From a bacterium (GTDB lineage Bacteria; Planctomycetota; Planctomycetia; Kolteriales; Kolteriaceae): DNA of 64,000 bases. Under the pieces are notes generated by a model. The model was not told the DNA's origin. It saw nothing but the letters and a program-made list of their open reading frames with translations, and searched no databases. A program made the translations under genes and the position numbers. How positions within the stretch are numbered: position 1 is the first letter of the stretch; each line of letters starts with the position of its first letter. The stretch is taken from positions 1 to 64,000 of the forward strand of contig JAIELF010000032.1 of the NCBI GenBank assembly GCA_019753235.1, written 5' to 3'. Positions 17,677 to 26,216 of the stretch are shown piece by piece.

Positions 17677-18672
17677 CTACTGCAGAGTTTTTCGAGGCAC
17701 CACGTCGGGATTGATAGAGAAAGGGAGCGGTTCGCCCGACAGACCCGCCAGGATGTTGCGTGCCGCCATCTCTGCCATCCGATTTCGCGTCTCGATGGTG
17801 GCGCTGGCGATGTGCGGCGTCAGCACCAATCGAGGCGTGCGGTAGATAGGGTCGTCCGGCGGAGGGGGCTCGGGATCGGTGACATCCAGACCTGCGCCAA
17901 AGATCTCGCCCGCTTCGAGTGCCGCGATGAGATCCTCTTGCCGATGGAGCGGGCCTCGGGCGCTATTGATGAAGACGGCCGACCGCTTCATCTTTCGAAA
18001 CGCGGAGCGATCGAAGACATACTGTGTGGATGGATTCAAATCGGTCATGGCGATCACAAAGTCCGACTGTGTTAATAGCTCGTCGAACGAGACCCGCACT
18101 CCCTTCAACTCTCGCTCCGCGTCTGGCCGGGGAGTTCGACTGGCGTAGAGGATTTTCATCTCCCATCCATGATGGAGTCGCTTCGCGATCGCGGTTCCAA
18201 TCCGTCCCAAGCCGACGATGCCCACCGTCTTGCCAAGCAGATCGAGTCCCAAATAGCCCAAAGGTTCCCAGGTCTTCCAGAGACCTCGCTGGGCATCGAG
18301 ATGACTTTCCACCACTCGCCGAGCCACCGCCAACAACAGCGCCACCGTCAAGTCCGCCGTCGATTCCGTCAAGACGCCCGGCGTGTTGCCGATCGCGATT
18401 CCGCGCGCCGTCGCGGCTGCGATATCGATGTTGTTGACCCCGACGGCCATGTTCGAGACGACCCGCAATCGCTTGCCGACGTCCAGCAGCTCGGCATCGA
18501 TCTTCTCGGTCAACAGAGATAACAAGCCGTCGGCATCGGCAACCTTCGAGAGAAGGGTCGAGCGGTCCGGCGGAAGGGCCCCGGGCCAGACCTCAACCTC
18601 GGCCTGCGAGGAAAGAAGCTCTGCCGCCACCGATGGTATCTTTCGAGTGATGAAAACGCGCGGCCTAGTCAT
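17677..18672 (-). CDS. D-2-hydroxyacid dehydrogenase (glyoxylate/hydroxypyruvate reductase type)
   Basis: An NAD(P)-dependent reductase of 2-oxoacids. It carries the Rossmann motif VGIVGLGRIGTAIAKRL, the catalytic Arg in INSARGPLHRQEDL, the Glu in GLDVTDPEPP and the His in LTPHIASAT. The 331 residues match GyaR/GhrB enzymes, which reduce glyoxylate or hydroxypyruvate. The exact substrate is inferred from similarity only. The ATG at 18672 is preceded by GGAGGG nine bases upstream. It heads a likely operon with sixA. Confidence 0.9.
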   Translation of the reverse strand: MTRPRVFITRKIPSVAAELLSSQAEVEVWPGALPPDRSTLLSKVADADGLLSLLTEKIDAELLDVGKRLRVVSNMAVGVNNIDIAAATARGIAIGNTPGVLTESTADLTVALLLAVARRVVESHLDAQRGLWKTWEPLGYLGLDLLGKTVGIVGLGRIGTAIAKRLHHGWEMKILYASRTPRPDAERELKGVRVSFDELLTQSDFVIAMTDLNPSTQYVFDRSAFRKMKRSAVFINSARGPLHRQEDLIAALEAGEIFGAGLDVTDPEPPPPDDPIYRTPRLVLTPHIASATIETRNRMAEMAARNILAGLSGEPLPFSINPDVVPRKTLQ

Positions 18673-19446
18673 TCCGGGCTTCCCTCCGAAGTCAGGTCAT
18701 CTTGTAAGAGAGAGAGATCGTGTCCAGCAACCAGTTTGGCGAGAACAGTTTCTTTCCAACGACATCCGGGCAAACATTATTCCCATCCCTCCCATCTGCA
18801 CCATTTTAAACATCGGTTCCCATCAGAAAGAGAATGGAGATGACTTGGTTGGGTAACTTTTGCCACTCTTTCCGCCAGCAAGTTGGAAAGAATGAGAATT
18901 CCGTGAGCTAAGCCCATTTTAACTAACAGAACCCAAGGTATTTGGGCATAATGGTTTGCGTAGCAGCGAACCAACCTGGAACTTCGTTTGTCTTATTGGC
19001 ACGAGCCATGCTCTTCTGGTGATGACTCAGCCAGACAATGCACCCACGAATGCCAAACAACGGCGGAGGGGGCTGCGTATTAGGGGGTGTGGAAACTCAC
19101 CGAGGGCTCGATTCGGCCGAAGAACAAAGTTGTTCGGCAAATCGAATCCAAGATTGAGTGCCGACCCTCGAACTTGCTGGTCCACAGGGAACGGTCTCGA
19201 AAGAGGTTCGTTCCCCTTACCAACCCGCAGGGTGTCGTAATGACGCCGATGCGTTTGTCCCCGGAAATGACGCGGGGATCACGCCAGAACCATTGAGGTA
19301 ACGCGTTCATGAGGCAAGAGAATCCGACGTCGAAATATTCGATTCTCTTTCCCGTCCGCGGCAGGAACGCCGCTGAAAGGATTCAGTAGCTCGGTTTTTC
19401 GTCACAATCAGACTTGGTCCCCATGAGTCTGGTGAGGAGGAGTTAC
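18673..19446. other. Gene-free stretch upstream of the sigma factor, rich in hairpins
   Basis: No convincing protein gene is seen in these 774 bases; short frames lack family-like sequence or ribosome sites. The first 250 bases hold nothing I recognise. From about 18932 onward several inverted repeats occur (18932-18946; 18952-18973), and the cluster at 19100-19285 is listed separately. It serves as the divergent upstream region of the dehydrogenase and the sigma gene. Confidence 0.5.
19100..19285 (+). ncRNA. Candidate structured RNA or leader upstream of the sigma factor
   Basis: Four successive hairpins are readable. A 12-bp stem (19109-19120 with 19132-19137 and 19142-19147, four-base bulge) is flanked by CGAGGG (19100-19105) pairing with CCCTCG (19163-19168). 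A GAAA-tetraloop hairpin follows (19186-19192 with 19208-19214), then GGTGTC/GACGCC around 19230-19246, then TCCCC/GGGGA near 19257-19278. The G-U pairs favour the plus strand. It matches no RNA family I know (not tmRNA, SRP RNA or RNase P). It may be a free RNA or the sigma-factor leader. Confidence 0.4.
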
Positions 19447-21120
19447 GTGTCTAGCTACCGCCACCCAGCGATGAAACAGTTTGCAGCGCAGCTGCAGGCT
19501 CCCTTCATTCGGCACGATCTCATGATGGAGCAGCTTCAGAAGGCGGAGCAGTTTCTGTCGGAGATCGACGATGCCCGCACGTACTCCTACCAGGTGGTCT
19601 GCATGAGGATCACCGGGTTCAAACCGGACGTGTTTCCGGATCTGGTCCTCAGCGGTGGTGATCTGATTCATGACCTTCGACTTTTCATTGAGGACGTCTC
19701 TGCCAGTGCCGACATCGAAGCGGATGATGCAGGCGAGCCGGTCATGACGGTCGAAGACGTGAGCCAGACCTTCAACATCTCGACCAAAACGGTTAGCCGT
19801 TGGCGAGACCGTGGACTGGTAAGTCGGCGATTTGTGTTCGGTGGCAAAAAGAGGGTCGGCTTTTTGAAATCTTCGGTCGATCGGTTTGTGCGAGATCACG
19901 CCAGTGAAGTCGATCGAGGCTCTCGCTTCAGCCAGTTAACCAACGAAGACAGGCTTGAGATTCTCAGGCGGGCGAGAGTCCTGGCGGAAAACCCCACCGC
20001 AACGCTGGCCGAGGTAAGCCGAAGAATTGCCGAGGAAATGGGACGATCCCAAGAAACGATTCGTTACACCATTAAGAACGCAGACAACTCGAATCCACGC
20101 ATGGCCATTTTTCCAACGCTCCGCGGGGCACTCGATGCCGACATGAAACAGAGGATCTTCAATTCCTACCGACGCGGGGTGGGGATCGATCGTTTGGAGA
20201 AGCAGTATCGCCGAACGCGGTCAACCATTTACCGCGTGGTGAATGAGCTTCGTGCCGAGCGGCTCTTGTTGCAGCCGATCGAATTCATCGCGCATCCTGA
20301 TTTCGATCGACGAGGAATCGAGGATCAGATTCTCGGCCCTGAGCCAGCCGGCGATGAAAAAGGACGGACGATTCGCCCCCCCGCGGACCTGCCGCCTTAC
20401 TTGCAGAATCTGTATGGCATGCCGCTGCTCAACAAGGATCAGGAACAGTACTATTTTCGCCGAATGAACTTTCGCCTGCATCAGGCCAAGAAGTTGCAGT
20501 CGCAGATCGACCACGCTCGGCCTCGTACAAGCGATCTCGATCGCTTGGACATGTTCCTCGAAGACGCAGCGGCGATCAAGACAACGCTGATTCGCTCGAA
20601 TCTTCGCCTGGTGGTATCGGTCGCCAAAAAACATGCATTCGGCGGTCGAAACTTGTTCGAGCTGATCAGTGACGGCAATGTCTCGCTGATGCGGGCGGTC
20701 GAGAAGTTCGATTACTCCCGAGGATTCAAGTTCAGCACGTACGCGAGCTGGGCGATCATCAAGAACTTCGCGAGGACGATCCCGGCCGAGTCGACTCATC
20801 AGGATCGATTTGTCACCGGGCACGAATTAGCCTTCGAAACCGCCCAGGACGAACGTGCTAATTCGACCGAGGTTGAAAGCAACCATCGGAAGATGGCGAT
20901 GGCGCTCGGGAACATCCTCGACAAGCTCGACGAGCGCGAGCGACAAGTGATCGTCTTCCGCTATGGACTGGACAAGAACAAAAAGTCCGAGACCCTTGAG
21001 GAGGTCGGCGTTCGTTTCGGCGTGACGAAGGAGCGTATTCGACAAATCGAGTCGCGTGCCATCTCGAAGCTTCGTCGGTTCGCCACCGAGAATCGACTCG
21101 ACTTGGCATTCCTCAACTAG
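19447..21120 (+). CDS. Sigma-70 family factor with three N-terminal helix-turn-helix domains
   Basis: An RNA polymerase sigma factor of 557 residues. The C-terminal half has region 1.2 (about 315-350, LPPYLQNLYGMPLL), region 2 (about 380-448, SNLRLVVSVAKKHAFG and FSTYASWAIIKNFAR) and region 4 (about 488-550, ending GVTKERIRQIESRAISKLRR). Region 3 is hard to find. The N-terminal half has an excisionase/MerR-like HTH (about 100-150, NISTKTVSRWRDRGLVSRR), a second HTH-like unit (about 165-210) and a third (about 225-275, RRTRSTIYRVVNELRAERL). The GTG at 19447 has GGAGG six bases upstream and is preferred over the GTG/ATG at 19414/19423. A long structured region precedes it. Confidence 0.88.
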   Translation: MSSYRHPAMKQFAAQLQAPFIRHDLMMEQLQKAEQFLSEIDDARTYSYQVVCMRITGFKPDVFPDLVLSGGDLIHDLRLFIEDVSASADIEADDAGEPVMTVEDVSQTFNISTKTVSRWRDRGLVSRRFVFGGKKRVGFLKSSVDRFVRDHASEVDRGSRFSQLTNEDRLEILRRARVLAENPTATLAEVSRRIAEEMGRSQETIRYTIKNADNSNPRMAIFPTLRGALDADMKQRIFNSYRRGVGIDRLEKQYRRTRSTIYRVVNELRAERLLLQPIEFIAHPDFDRRGIEDQILGPEPAGDEKGRTIRPPADLPPYLQNLYGMPLLNKDQEQYYFRRMNFRLHQAKKLQSQIDHARPRTSDLDRLDMFLEDAAAIKTTLIRSNLRLVVSVAKKHAFGGRNLFELISDGNVSLMRAVEKFDYSRGFKFSTYASWAIIKNFARTIPAESTHQDRFVTGHELAFETAQDERANSTEVESNHRKMAMALGNILDKLDERERQVIVFRYGLDKNKKSETLEEVGVRFGVTKERIRQIESRAISKLRRFATENRLDLAFLN

Positions 21121-21154
21121 CCTTAGGAGTAGGCCCGTTCCATCGATCAAAAGC

Positions 21155-21200
21155 GAGTGCACTCGGTCGGGAGGCCAAAGTCTCCAGGCTGAGTGCACTT
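21155..21200. repeat. Two GAGTGCACT palindromes after the sigma gene
   Basis: GAGTGCACTC (21155-21164) is a perfect palindrome and GAGTGCACTT (21191-21200) repeats its core 36 bases later. They lie in the 277-bp gap between the sigma factor stop and the kinase gene. Spacing is close to multiples of a helical turn, as for a dimeric regulator, but no regulator is known to bind this word here. Confidence 0.35.
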
Positions 21201-21397
21201 TGGGTTTCAGGCAGTCCGACCGCTCCAAGACCAATTATCGCTGAACAAAACTCAATATCCACGATGACGGCTCGCTGGTAGACAACCCTGTCCAGCTGGG
21301 TACATTGGCTGAGAAGTCTGTTTCATTCATGTTGCCGAGTCATCGTGCCATCCCGATGGTTCTGTTGGGAGGAGTTTCTCTGAACCGTCTCGAAGTG

Positions 21398-22423
21398 ATG
21401 GCGAAGCACGCCAAATTCCCATGGCTTTCCGATCGCAATAGCAGCGTGACCGAAGAGTTTCTGCGCGGACGAGGCTGGATCTTGCCCGGAGAATCGATTC
21501 TCGACGTCACCAAAGCTGGCGAAGGGAACATGAATCTGACGCTTCGCGTGATCACGAGCAGCCGACGCTTCATCCTCAAACAAGCCCGCCCTTGGGTCGA
21601 AAAATACGACCACATCGCGGCCCCGTGGGAGAGGATGCAGTTCGAGTGCCAGTTCTACGAGCGAGTCTCTTCGATTCCCGGCGTGGGGGATCGAATGCCA
21701 CGACTCCTTGCCCAGGATCTGTCGGCCTCGATTATTCTCTTAGAGGATCTCGCACCCGCCCGCGACATGACCGACATGTATCATGATCATGCCATCAGCC
21801 GAGAGAATCTCGAATCGCTTGCATCGTACCTTTTTTCTCTGCATCGCGCGACGCGAGGGACCGAACTCGATGATTTCATCAACTCGGCCATGCGACGTCT
21901 GAATCACGAACACATCTTTATTGTCCCCCTTGCCGGCTGGGAGGGTCGAGATCTCGACAAATTGGAACCGGGTCTTTCGGAAGCAAGCGAAGAACTTCGT
22001 CGAGATACCTCGGCACTTGATGCGATTCGCGAACTGGGGAGTATCTATCTCCAAGCAGGCCCCGTCCTGTGTCATGGCGATTTCTATCCGGGGAGTTGGC
22101 TGCAAACGGACCGTGGACTCCGCGTGATCGATGCGGAGTTCTCTCATGCCGGGCAAGCCGAACATGATGTTGGGGTCGCTCTGGCGCATTTGTTTCTGGC
22201 GGGGTGTCGGGTGGAAGACCTCGCCCATCTTGTCGAATGCTATCGTCGCGAGGGAGGAGACATTCGCCGGGATTTGTTGGCGGAGTTTACTTCCATCGAG
22301 ATCATTCGGCGTATTCTTGGAGTCGCTCAACTTCCGATCCCTGTGAGCAACGGTTTTCGTAAGCGTGCCCTTACACAGGCGATCCGCTGCTTAAAGTCGA
22401 AGTCTTGGGAGAGTCTGGCATGA
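21398..22423 (+). CDS. Methylthioribose kinase-like phosphotransferase
   Basis: An aminoglycoside-phosphotransferase-fold kinase closest in pattern to MtnK, which phosphorylates 5-methylthioribose in methionine salvage. Evidence is the N-terminal AGEGNMNLTLRV followed by FILKQARPWVEKY, the catalytic loop LCHGDFYPGSWL (His226, Asp228) and the metal-binding IDAEFSHAGQAEHDVG, where MtnK has DPEF rather than DFG. The start is uncertain: the frame opens at 21305, GGAGGAG at 21368-21374 sits five bases before a CTG at 21380, and I use the ATG at 21398, which fits the family. Its stop overlaps the start of the nucleoside hydrolase (ATGA), so the two are coupled. Other sugar or amino-alcohol substrates are possible. 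Confidence 0.72.
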   Translation: MAKHAKFPWLSDRNSSVTEEFLRGRGWILPGESILDVTKAGEGNMNLTLRVITSSRRFILKQARPWVEKYDHIAAPWERMQFECQFYERVSSIPGVGDRMPRLLAQDLSASIILLEDLAPARDMTDMYHDHAISRENLESLASYLFSLHRATRGTELDDFINSAMRRLNHEHIFIVPLAGWEGRDLDKLEPGLSEASEELRRDTSALDAIRELGSIYLQAGPVLCHGDFYPGSWLQTDRGLRVIDAEFSHAGQAEHDVGVALAHLFLAGCRVEDLAHLVECYRREGGDIRRDLLAEFTSIEIIRRILGVAQLPIPVSNGFRKRALTQAIRCLKSKSWESLA

Positions 22424-23406
22424 CTCTTATTCATCTCTGGTCGATCCTTCTCGTTCTCGCGGCCGAGCCTGTTGATGTATGGCTCGACGTCGACACGGCC
22501 AACGGTGTCGGCGACGTGGATGATGGCTTAATGATGATTCAATGCTTCCATTCGCCTGAGATAGCCGTGCGCGGCGTGAGCGTTCTCTTTGGCAACGCGT
22601 CACTTGATCAAGCGATGCCGATCGCTCGAGAGATTTGCCGAAAGTTCGGCCCGGCGGGGATCGAGCCCCAAGCCGGCTCCTCGTCCGCCGAGGACCGTGG
22701 CCAACCGACCGATGCCGTCAAAGCTCTCGCGAAAGAACTCGAACGGCGGCCTCTGGTGATCCTTGCCGTCGGTCCCGCTACCAACATCGCGACACTGCTC
22801 GCAACGCGACCGGACCTTGGGCCGAGAATAACCAAGCTCATCATGGTGGCGGGCCGCCGACCGAAGCAGAGGTTTGTGACATCCCCCCGTCAATGGCAGC
22901 CTCATCCCGATGCCAACTTCGAGAAAGATGTCGAGGGGATGCGCGTCATACTGGCTTCCTCGGTTCCTCTCGTATTGGCCCCGTGGGAAGTCTCGTCGCA
23001 TGTTTGGTTATCACGGGCCGACCTTGAACGAATGCGAAACATCAGCCCCTCGGGGGAATGGATCGCGCGAACCAGTCAGTATTGGCTGACTCTTTGGGAA
23101 GCCAGCATCGACGAACGAGGTTTCAATCCCTTCGATACGCTGGCGGCCGGCTATGTGACTCACCCCGATCTGATCGAGTCGATGAACGTTCGCGTGGAAA
23201 TCGTCGAGGATCTCGATGATCGCGCTTTGCCCAAAGAGAAGGCTCAGGGGAAAACAAAGCATTACATGCTGGTTCATGAGGCTGGCGACTCGGGCCGAGA
23301 AGCAATTTACTGCTACCGCCCGAAAGCAGCGTTCCACGACCTGCTCGTCGACCGCTTAGCCGGCACTCACGTCGTGGTGCCGCCGGCACCCTCGAAGAAG
23401 CCGTAA
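22420..23406 (+). CDS. Exported nucleoside hydrolase-like protein
   Basis: A protein of the inosine-uridine nucleoside hydrolase family, which cleaves the N-glycosidic bond of nucleosides. The N-terminus MTLIHLWSILLVLAAEP looks like a signal peptide. The metal-binding Asp cluster reads DVDTANGVGDVDDGL, longer than the usual DTDPGIDD and therefore atypical, but ILAVGPATNIATLL and the later Asn/Phe/Glu region fit the fold. Its 328 residues are normal. The ATG overlaps the preceding kinase stop (ATGA). The pair suggests release of a (thio)ribose followed by phosphorylation, though export of only the hydrolase would put them in different compartments. Confidence 0.78.
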   Translation: MTLIHLWSILLVLAAEPVDVWLDVDTANGVGDVDDGLMMIQCFHSPEIAVRGVSVLFGNASLDQAMPIAREICRKFGPAGIEPQAGSSSAEDRGQPTDAVKALAKELERRPLVILAVGPATNIATLLATRPDLGPRITKLIMVAGRRPKQRFVTSPRQWQPHPDANFEKDVEGMRVILASSVPLVLAPWEVSSHVWLSRADLERMRNISPSGEWIARTSQYWLTLWEASIDERGFNPFDTLAAGYVTHPDLIESMNVRVEIVEDLDDRALPKEKAQGKTKHYMLVHEAGDSGREAIYCYRPKAAFHDLLVDRLAGTHVVVPPAPSKKP

Positions 23407-23446
23407 TCTCTTTTGAACGACGTCATGTGCTGCGGTCCATTTCCGG

Positions 23447-24391
23447 TCACTTCGGAAAGAACGAACGCAGAAAATCTTCCGCTGAGCCAGGATACCTCGC
23501 GCGAGCCAAATGCTCGACTCCTTGTTGATTCCCCCATGAGTAGAGAATGATCGTCTCACCCTTCCATGTGCAGAAATCAAAGTCAGAATTGTTGATGTTC
23601 TTTGCCTCGCGGATTCGCGTCTGCTCGGGCAGCGTGAGCTTGTCGGAAGCGATCTTCTGATCATCGCCTGTATGCGTCAGCACCGGACCGGTTTTACTCG
23701 ATTCCCAAGCACGCAGATCGCGCGAACGAACGATCGACGTTTCATATTCGGGACCAGGCTTGGCTTCAAGGTAGGTCATGTAAAACCATCCATCGATGTA
23801 TCGGAGCGTCGGGCAGGCGGCGTAGCGATCCTTCGAATGAACACAGTCCGATGGTAACAGCTTCCACGAACGCAGATCGGTCGACTCCGCGAATCGTGTC
23901 GTGAAGGGGACCCCCGCTTCCTCGGTCGGCTTGTCGATCTCGAAAGCCATGACGTATCGACCATCAGCCCGACAAACGGAGTTGTTGAAAATGCTCCAGC
24001 CCGGCAAATCGAGCGCGGGCATGCTTTTCCAATCTTCGAGATCGTTGGTCCAGAACATATCGATTCGGCTCGCGCCCCAAGCTTTTACGCCGAAAACATA
24101 CATGTAATCGCCAATCACCGTCGCGCTGCCGAGATGATAACCCAGCCCAAACGGGGCCATCGGTCGATGCTCGGCTTCATCCCAGAATCGAAAGTAGCAT
24201 TCCTCGACGCCCGCTGCTTTGTGCTTGTAGTCGGGTCGAACCGACTGAAAGAAGAGAAGCCTGTCGTTGAAGACAACGGGTGTCGCTTCGACGATATCGC
24301 ATTCAATCGTTCCTTCCTTCTCGATCTTGGGCCCGGTAGCATTCTCCCCCGCAAGCAACAACAAAATCGTACTGACAAGAACGTCGATCAT
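23447..24391 (-). CDS. Exported protein with glycosyl hydrolase 43/32-like propeller
   Basis: About 314 residues with a short hydrophobic leader (VLVSTILLLLAGE). The body has repeated strands typical of five-bladed propellers, such as FYMTYLEAKPGPEYETS, IVRSRDLRAWE and MFWTNDLEDWKSMP, where a D-L-x-x-W pattern follows each blade as in GH43/GH32-like proteins. I cannot place the catalytic acids, so it could be a glycosidase, phosphorylase or non-catalytic binder. The ATG at 24391 is chosen because the longer frame from 24487 lacks a leader. It is convergent with the nucleoside hydrolase and divergent from the glycosyltransferase. Confidence 0.65.
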   Translation of the reverse strand: MIDVLVSTILLLLAGENATGPKIEKEGTIECDIVEATPVVFNDRLLFFQSVRPDYKHKAAGVEECYFRFWDEAEHRPMAPFGLGYHLGSATVIGDYMYVFGVKAWGASRIDMFWTNDLEDWKSMPALDLPGWSIFNNSVCRADGRYVMAFEIDKPTEEAGVPFTTRFAESTDLRSWKLLPSDCVHSKDRYAACPTLRYIDGWFYMTYLEAKPGPEYETSIVRSRDLRAWESSKTGPVLTHTGDDQKIASDKLTLPEQTRIREAKNINNSDFDFCTWKGETIILYSWGNQQGVEHLARARYPGSAEDFLRSFFPK

Positions 24392-24600
24392 GTTTGATTC
24401 TCTTCTTCTCGGAGAGATCGATTCCCATGGCTGACTCACATTACCAGATGCGATGGACGGGGGGGAGACCGGTCTTGGCCGAGCCACCTGGTTAGGTCGG
24501 CTGGGTTTTTCTCAGGAGGCGCGATACAACGAGCGGACATGTAGAGCGGGTCGAGCCCGATTCCGGGCCCATGCCATGGGGAATCAAGGTAGGAGATGGA

Positions 24601-25344
24601 ATGGTCGTTCTCACGATCAGCATTCCTGCCTACAACGATGGCCCTTCGATCGAGAAGGTCGTCGACGAAGCCCTTCAGGCAGGTCGACATTTGGGTGTTC
24701 CCTTCGAGATTCTCGTCATCAACGACGGCAGCAAGGACGACACGCAAGAACGCGTCCTGAAGCTGCAGGAGAGAGTTCCCGAACTTCGCTATCGCCTGCA
24801 CCCGGTCAACCTCGGGTTCGGCCCCACCATTGCCGAGGTTTACATCAGCCCGACATCCGAATGGGTCTGGTTCATCCCGGGCGATGGCCAAGTCCCCGCC
24901 GACGGTGTGCTCGAACTTTGGAAGCATAAGGACAAAGCCGATTTTCTGCTTGCTCGGCGAGCACAACGACAAGATACGGGTTGGCGGTGGTTTGTTTCTT
25001 ACTCTTACAACTGGTCGATCAGCATCGTTGCTGGCCGTCGAATACGCGACGTGAATGCTGCCGGTCTGGTTCGAAAGTCGACCTTAGCCGACGTGACGCT
25101 TCGAAGCCAAAGCGCTTTTGTCCATGCGGAGCTCTTGCTCGAAATACTGCGATCGCGAGGCCGATTGTTGGAAGTCCCCGTCCCGCACCGAGCTCGCGAG
25201 TTTGGTGTCGGATCGGGAAACCGCTGGCGCGTGATTCTGACGACGGCCCGCGATCTCTGGATGTATACGCTCGACCGGCGGTTGGGAATTCCCTGGTGGC
25301 GAAGAAGACCCAGTGTCGTCACTACGTATCCGCCAACGACATGA
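24601..25344 (+). CDS. Family 2 glycosyltransferase
   Basis: A GT-A fold glycosyltransferase, 247 residues. It starts TISIPAYNDGPSIEKVVDEA, with VINDGSKDDTQE for nucleotide-sugar binding, NLGFGPTIAEVY and WFIPGDGQVPADG as the DxD-equivalent region. The later part (RDVNAAGLVRKS) is of the kind seen in polyprenyl-phosphate glycosyltransferases, but no C-terminal membrane helices are present. AGGAG six bases before the ATG at 24601 settles the start against the ATG at 24571. The donor and acceptor are unknown. Confidence 0.85.
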   Translation: MVVLTISIPAYNDGPSIEKVVDEALQAGRHLGVPFEILVINDGSKDDTQERVLKLQERVPELRYRLHPVNLGFGPTIAEVYISPTSEWVWFIPGDGQVPADGVLELWKHKDKADFLLARRAQRQDTGWRWFVSYSYNWSISIVAGRRIRDVNAAGLVRKSTLADVTLRSQSAFVHAELLLEILRSRGRLLEVPVPHRAREFGVGSGNRWRVILTTARDLWMYTLDRRLGIPWWRRRPSVVTTYPPTT

Positions 25345-25421
25345 TTCCATCCGCGTTGAGGATGCTTCTATTCGCCGACGAGTAGAGGCCCCGTTCCGTG
25401 TTTTCCTCGGCACGAGGTTGT

Positions 25422-26216
25422 CTACACTTCTTCCGATTCGGGGTAGGGAATTTCCAGGCCACTCAATTGACTTATGGCATTCAGGGCGGCTCGCTGCTCC
25501 GCTTCCTTCTTATTTCGGCCCCATGCCGGTGAGTACTGATGAGTCCCGACGACGGCGGCAACACGAAAACTCTTCGAGTGATCGGGGCCAACTTCAGAGA
25601 GGGTCTCATAAACGGGAATGGCGCCGAACTGCTTTTGTGACATCTGCTGCAAAAGCGATTTGTAGTTTCCGCCGTGGTGCCCACTCGAAGATCGTTCGAT
25701 CTCACTCTGTGTCTGTGCCAGGATAAACGTCTTTGCTGCCTTGAAGCCTCCGTCAAGGAACAGGGCGCCGATCAATGATTCGAACACGGCAGCCATCACA
25801 CTCGCGGGAACTACTGCTTGCGTGGTCATGCCTCGGCCTAAAATCAGAAAACGGTCTAGACCCATCGCTCGACTAATGCGGGCACATGTTCGCCGACTCA
25901 CCACCACCGACTTGATCTTCGTCAGTTCTCCTTCGAGAAGGCTGGGGTAAAGGCGATAGAGTTGCTCGCAGATCACCAAACCAAGGACCGAATCTCCTAG
26001 GAACTCAAGCCGTTCGTTCGAGACAACCCGCGAGTTGGCCCCCGACGCATGCGTCAATGCCGCCAACAGAATCGCCCGGTCTTGAAACTGATATTCCAAA
26101 ATCTCCTGAGCGGCATCGAGAAGGTCGGCTTCGTTGGTATACACTCCGAAACGACAAGCGCTCGATCGAGACTTATCGCTTGCAGAAACCTTCGACGGCG
26201 TTGGCTGTACACTCAA
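25422..26216 (-). CDS. rnc: Ribonuclease III
   Basis: RNase III cleaves double-stranded RNA in rRNA and mRNA processing. The catalytic signature NERLEFLGDSVLG gives acidic residues at about E68, E71 and D75 of the chosen protein; a second acidic region (VMAAVFESLIGALFLDGG) and a C-terminal double-stranded RNA-binding domain (YKSLLQQMSQK to AEQRAALNAISQL) follow. The long frame from 26474 has no ATG before the core and an unusual N-terminus. I take the TTG at 26216, which has GGGAG seven bases upstream, giving 264 residues against the usual 220-260. A GTG at 26144 is an alternative. Confidence 0.9.
   Translation of the reverse strand: MSVQPTPSKVSASDKSRSSACRFGVYTNEADLLDAAQEILEYQFQDRAILLAALTHASGANSRVVSNERLEFLGDSVLGLVICEQLYRLYPSLLEGELTKIKSVVVSRRTCARISRAMGLDRFLILGRGMTTQAVVPASVMAAVFESLIGALFLDGGFKAAKTFILAQTQSEIERSSSGHHGGNYKSLLQQMSQKQFGAIPVYETLSEVGPDHSKSFRVAAVVGTHQYSPAWGRNKKEAEQRAALNAISQLSGLEIPYPESEEV

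Noticed and set aside
19186-19214. GAAA hairpin as group II intron domain V
   Set aside because: The stem length, missing AGC triad and lack of the two-base bulge do not fit domain V, and no reverse transcriptase gene is nearby.
18673-19446. tmRNA or SRP RNA in the gap before the sigma gene
   Set aside because: No tag-peptide reading frame, tRNA-like ends or GGAAGGAAGCAGCC-type motif were found.
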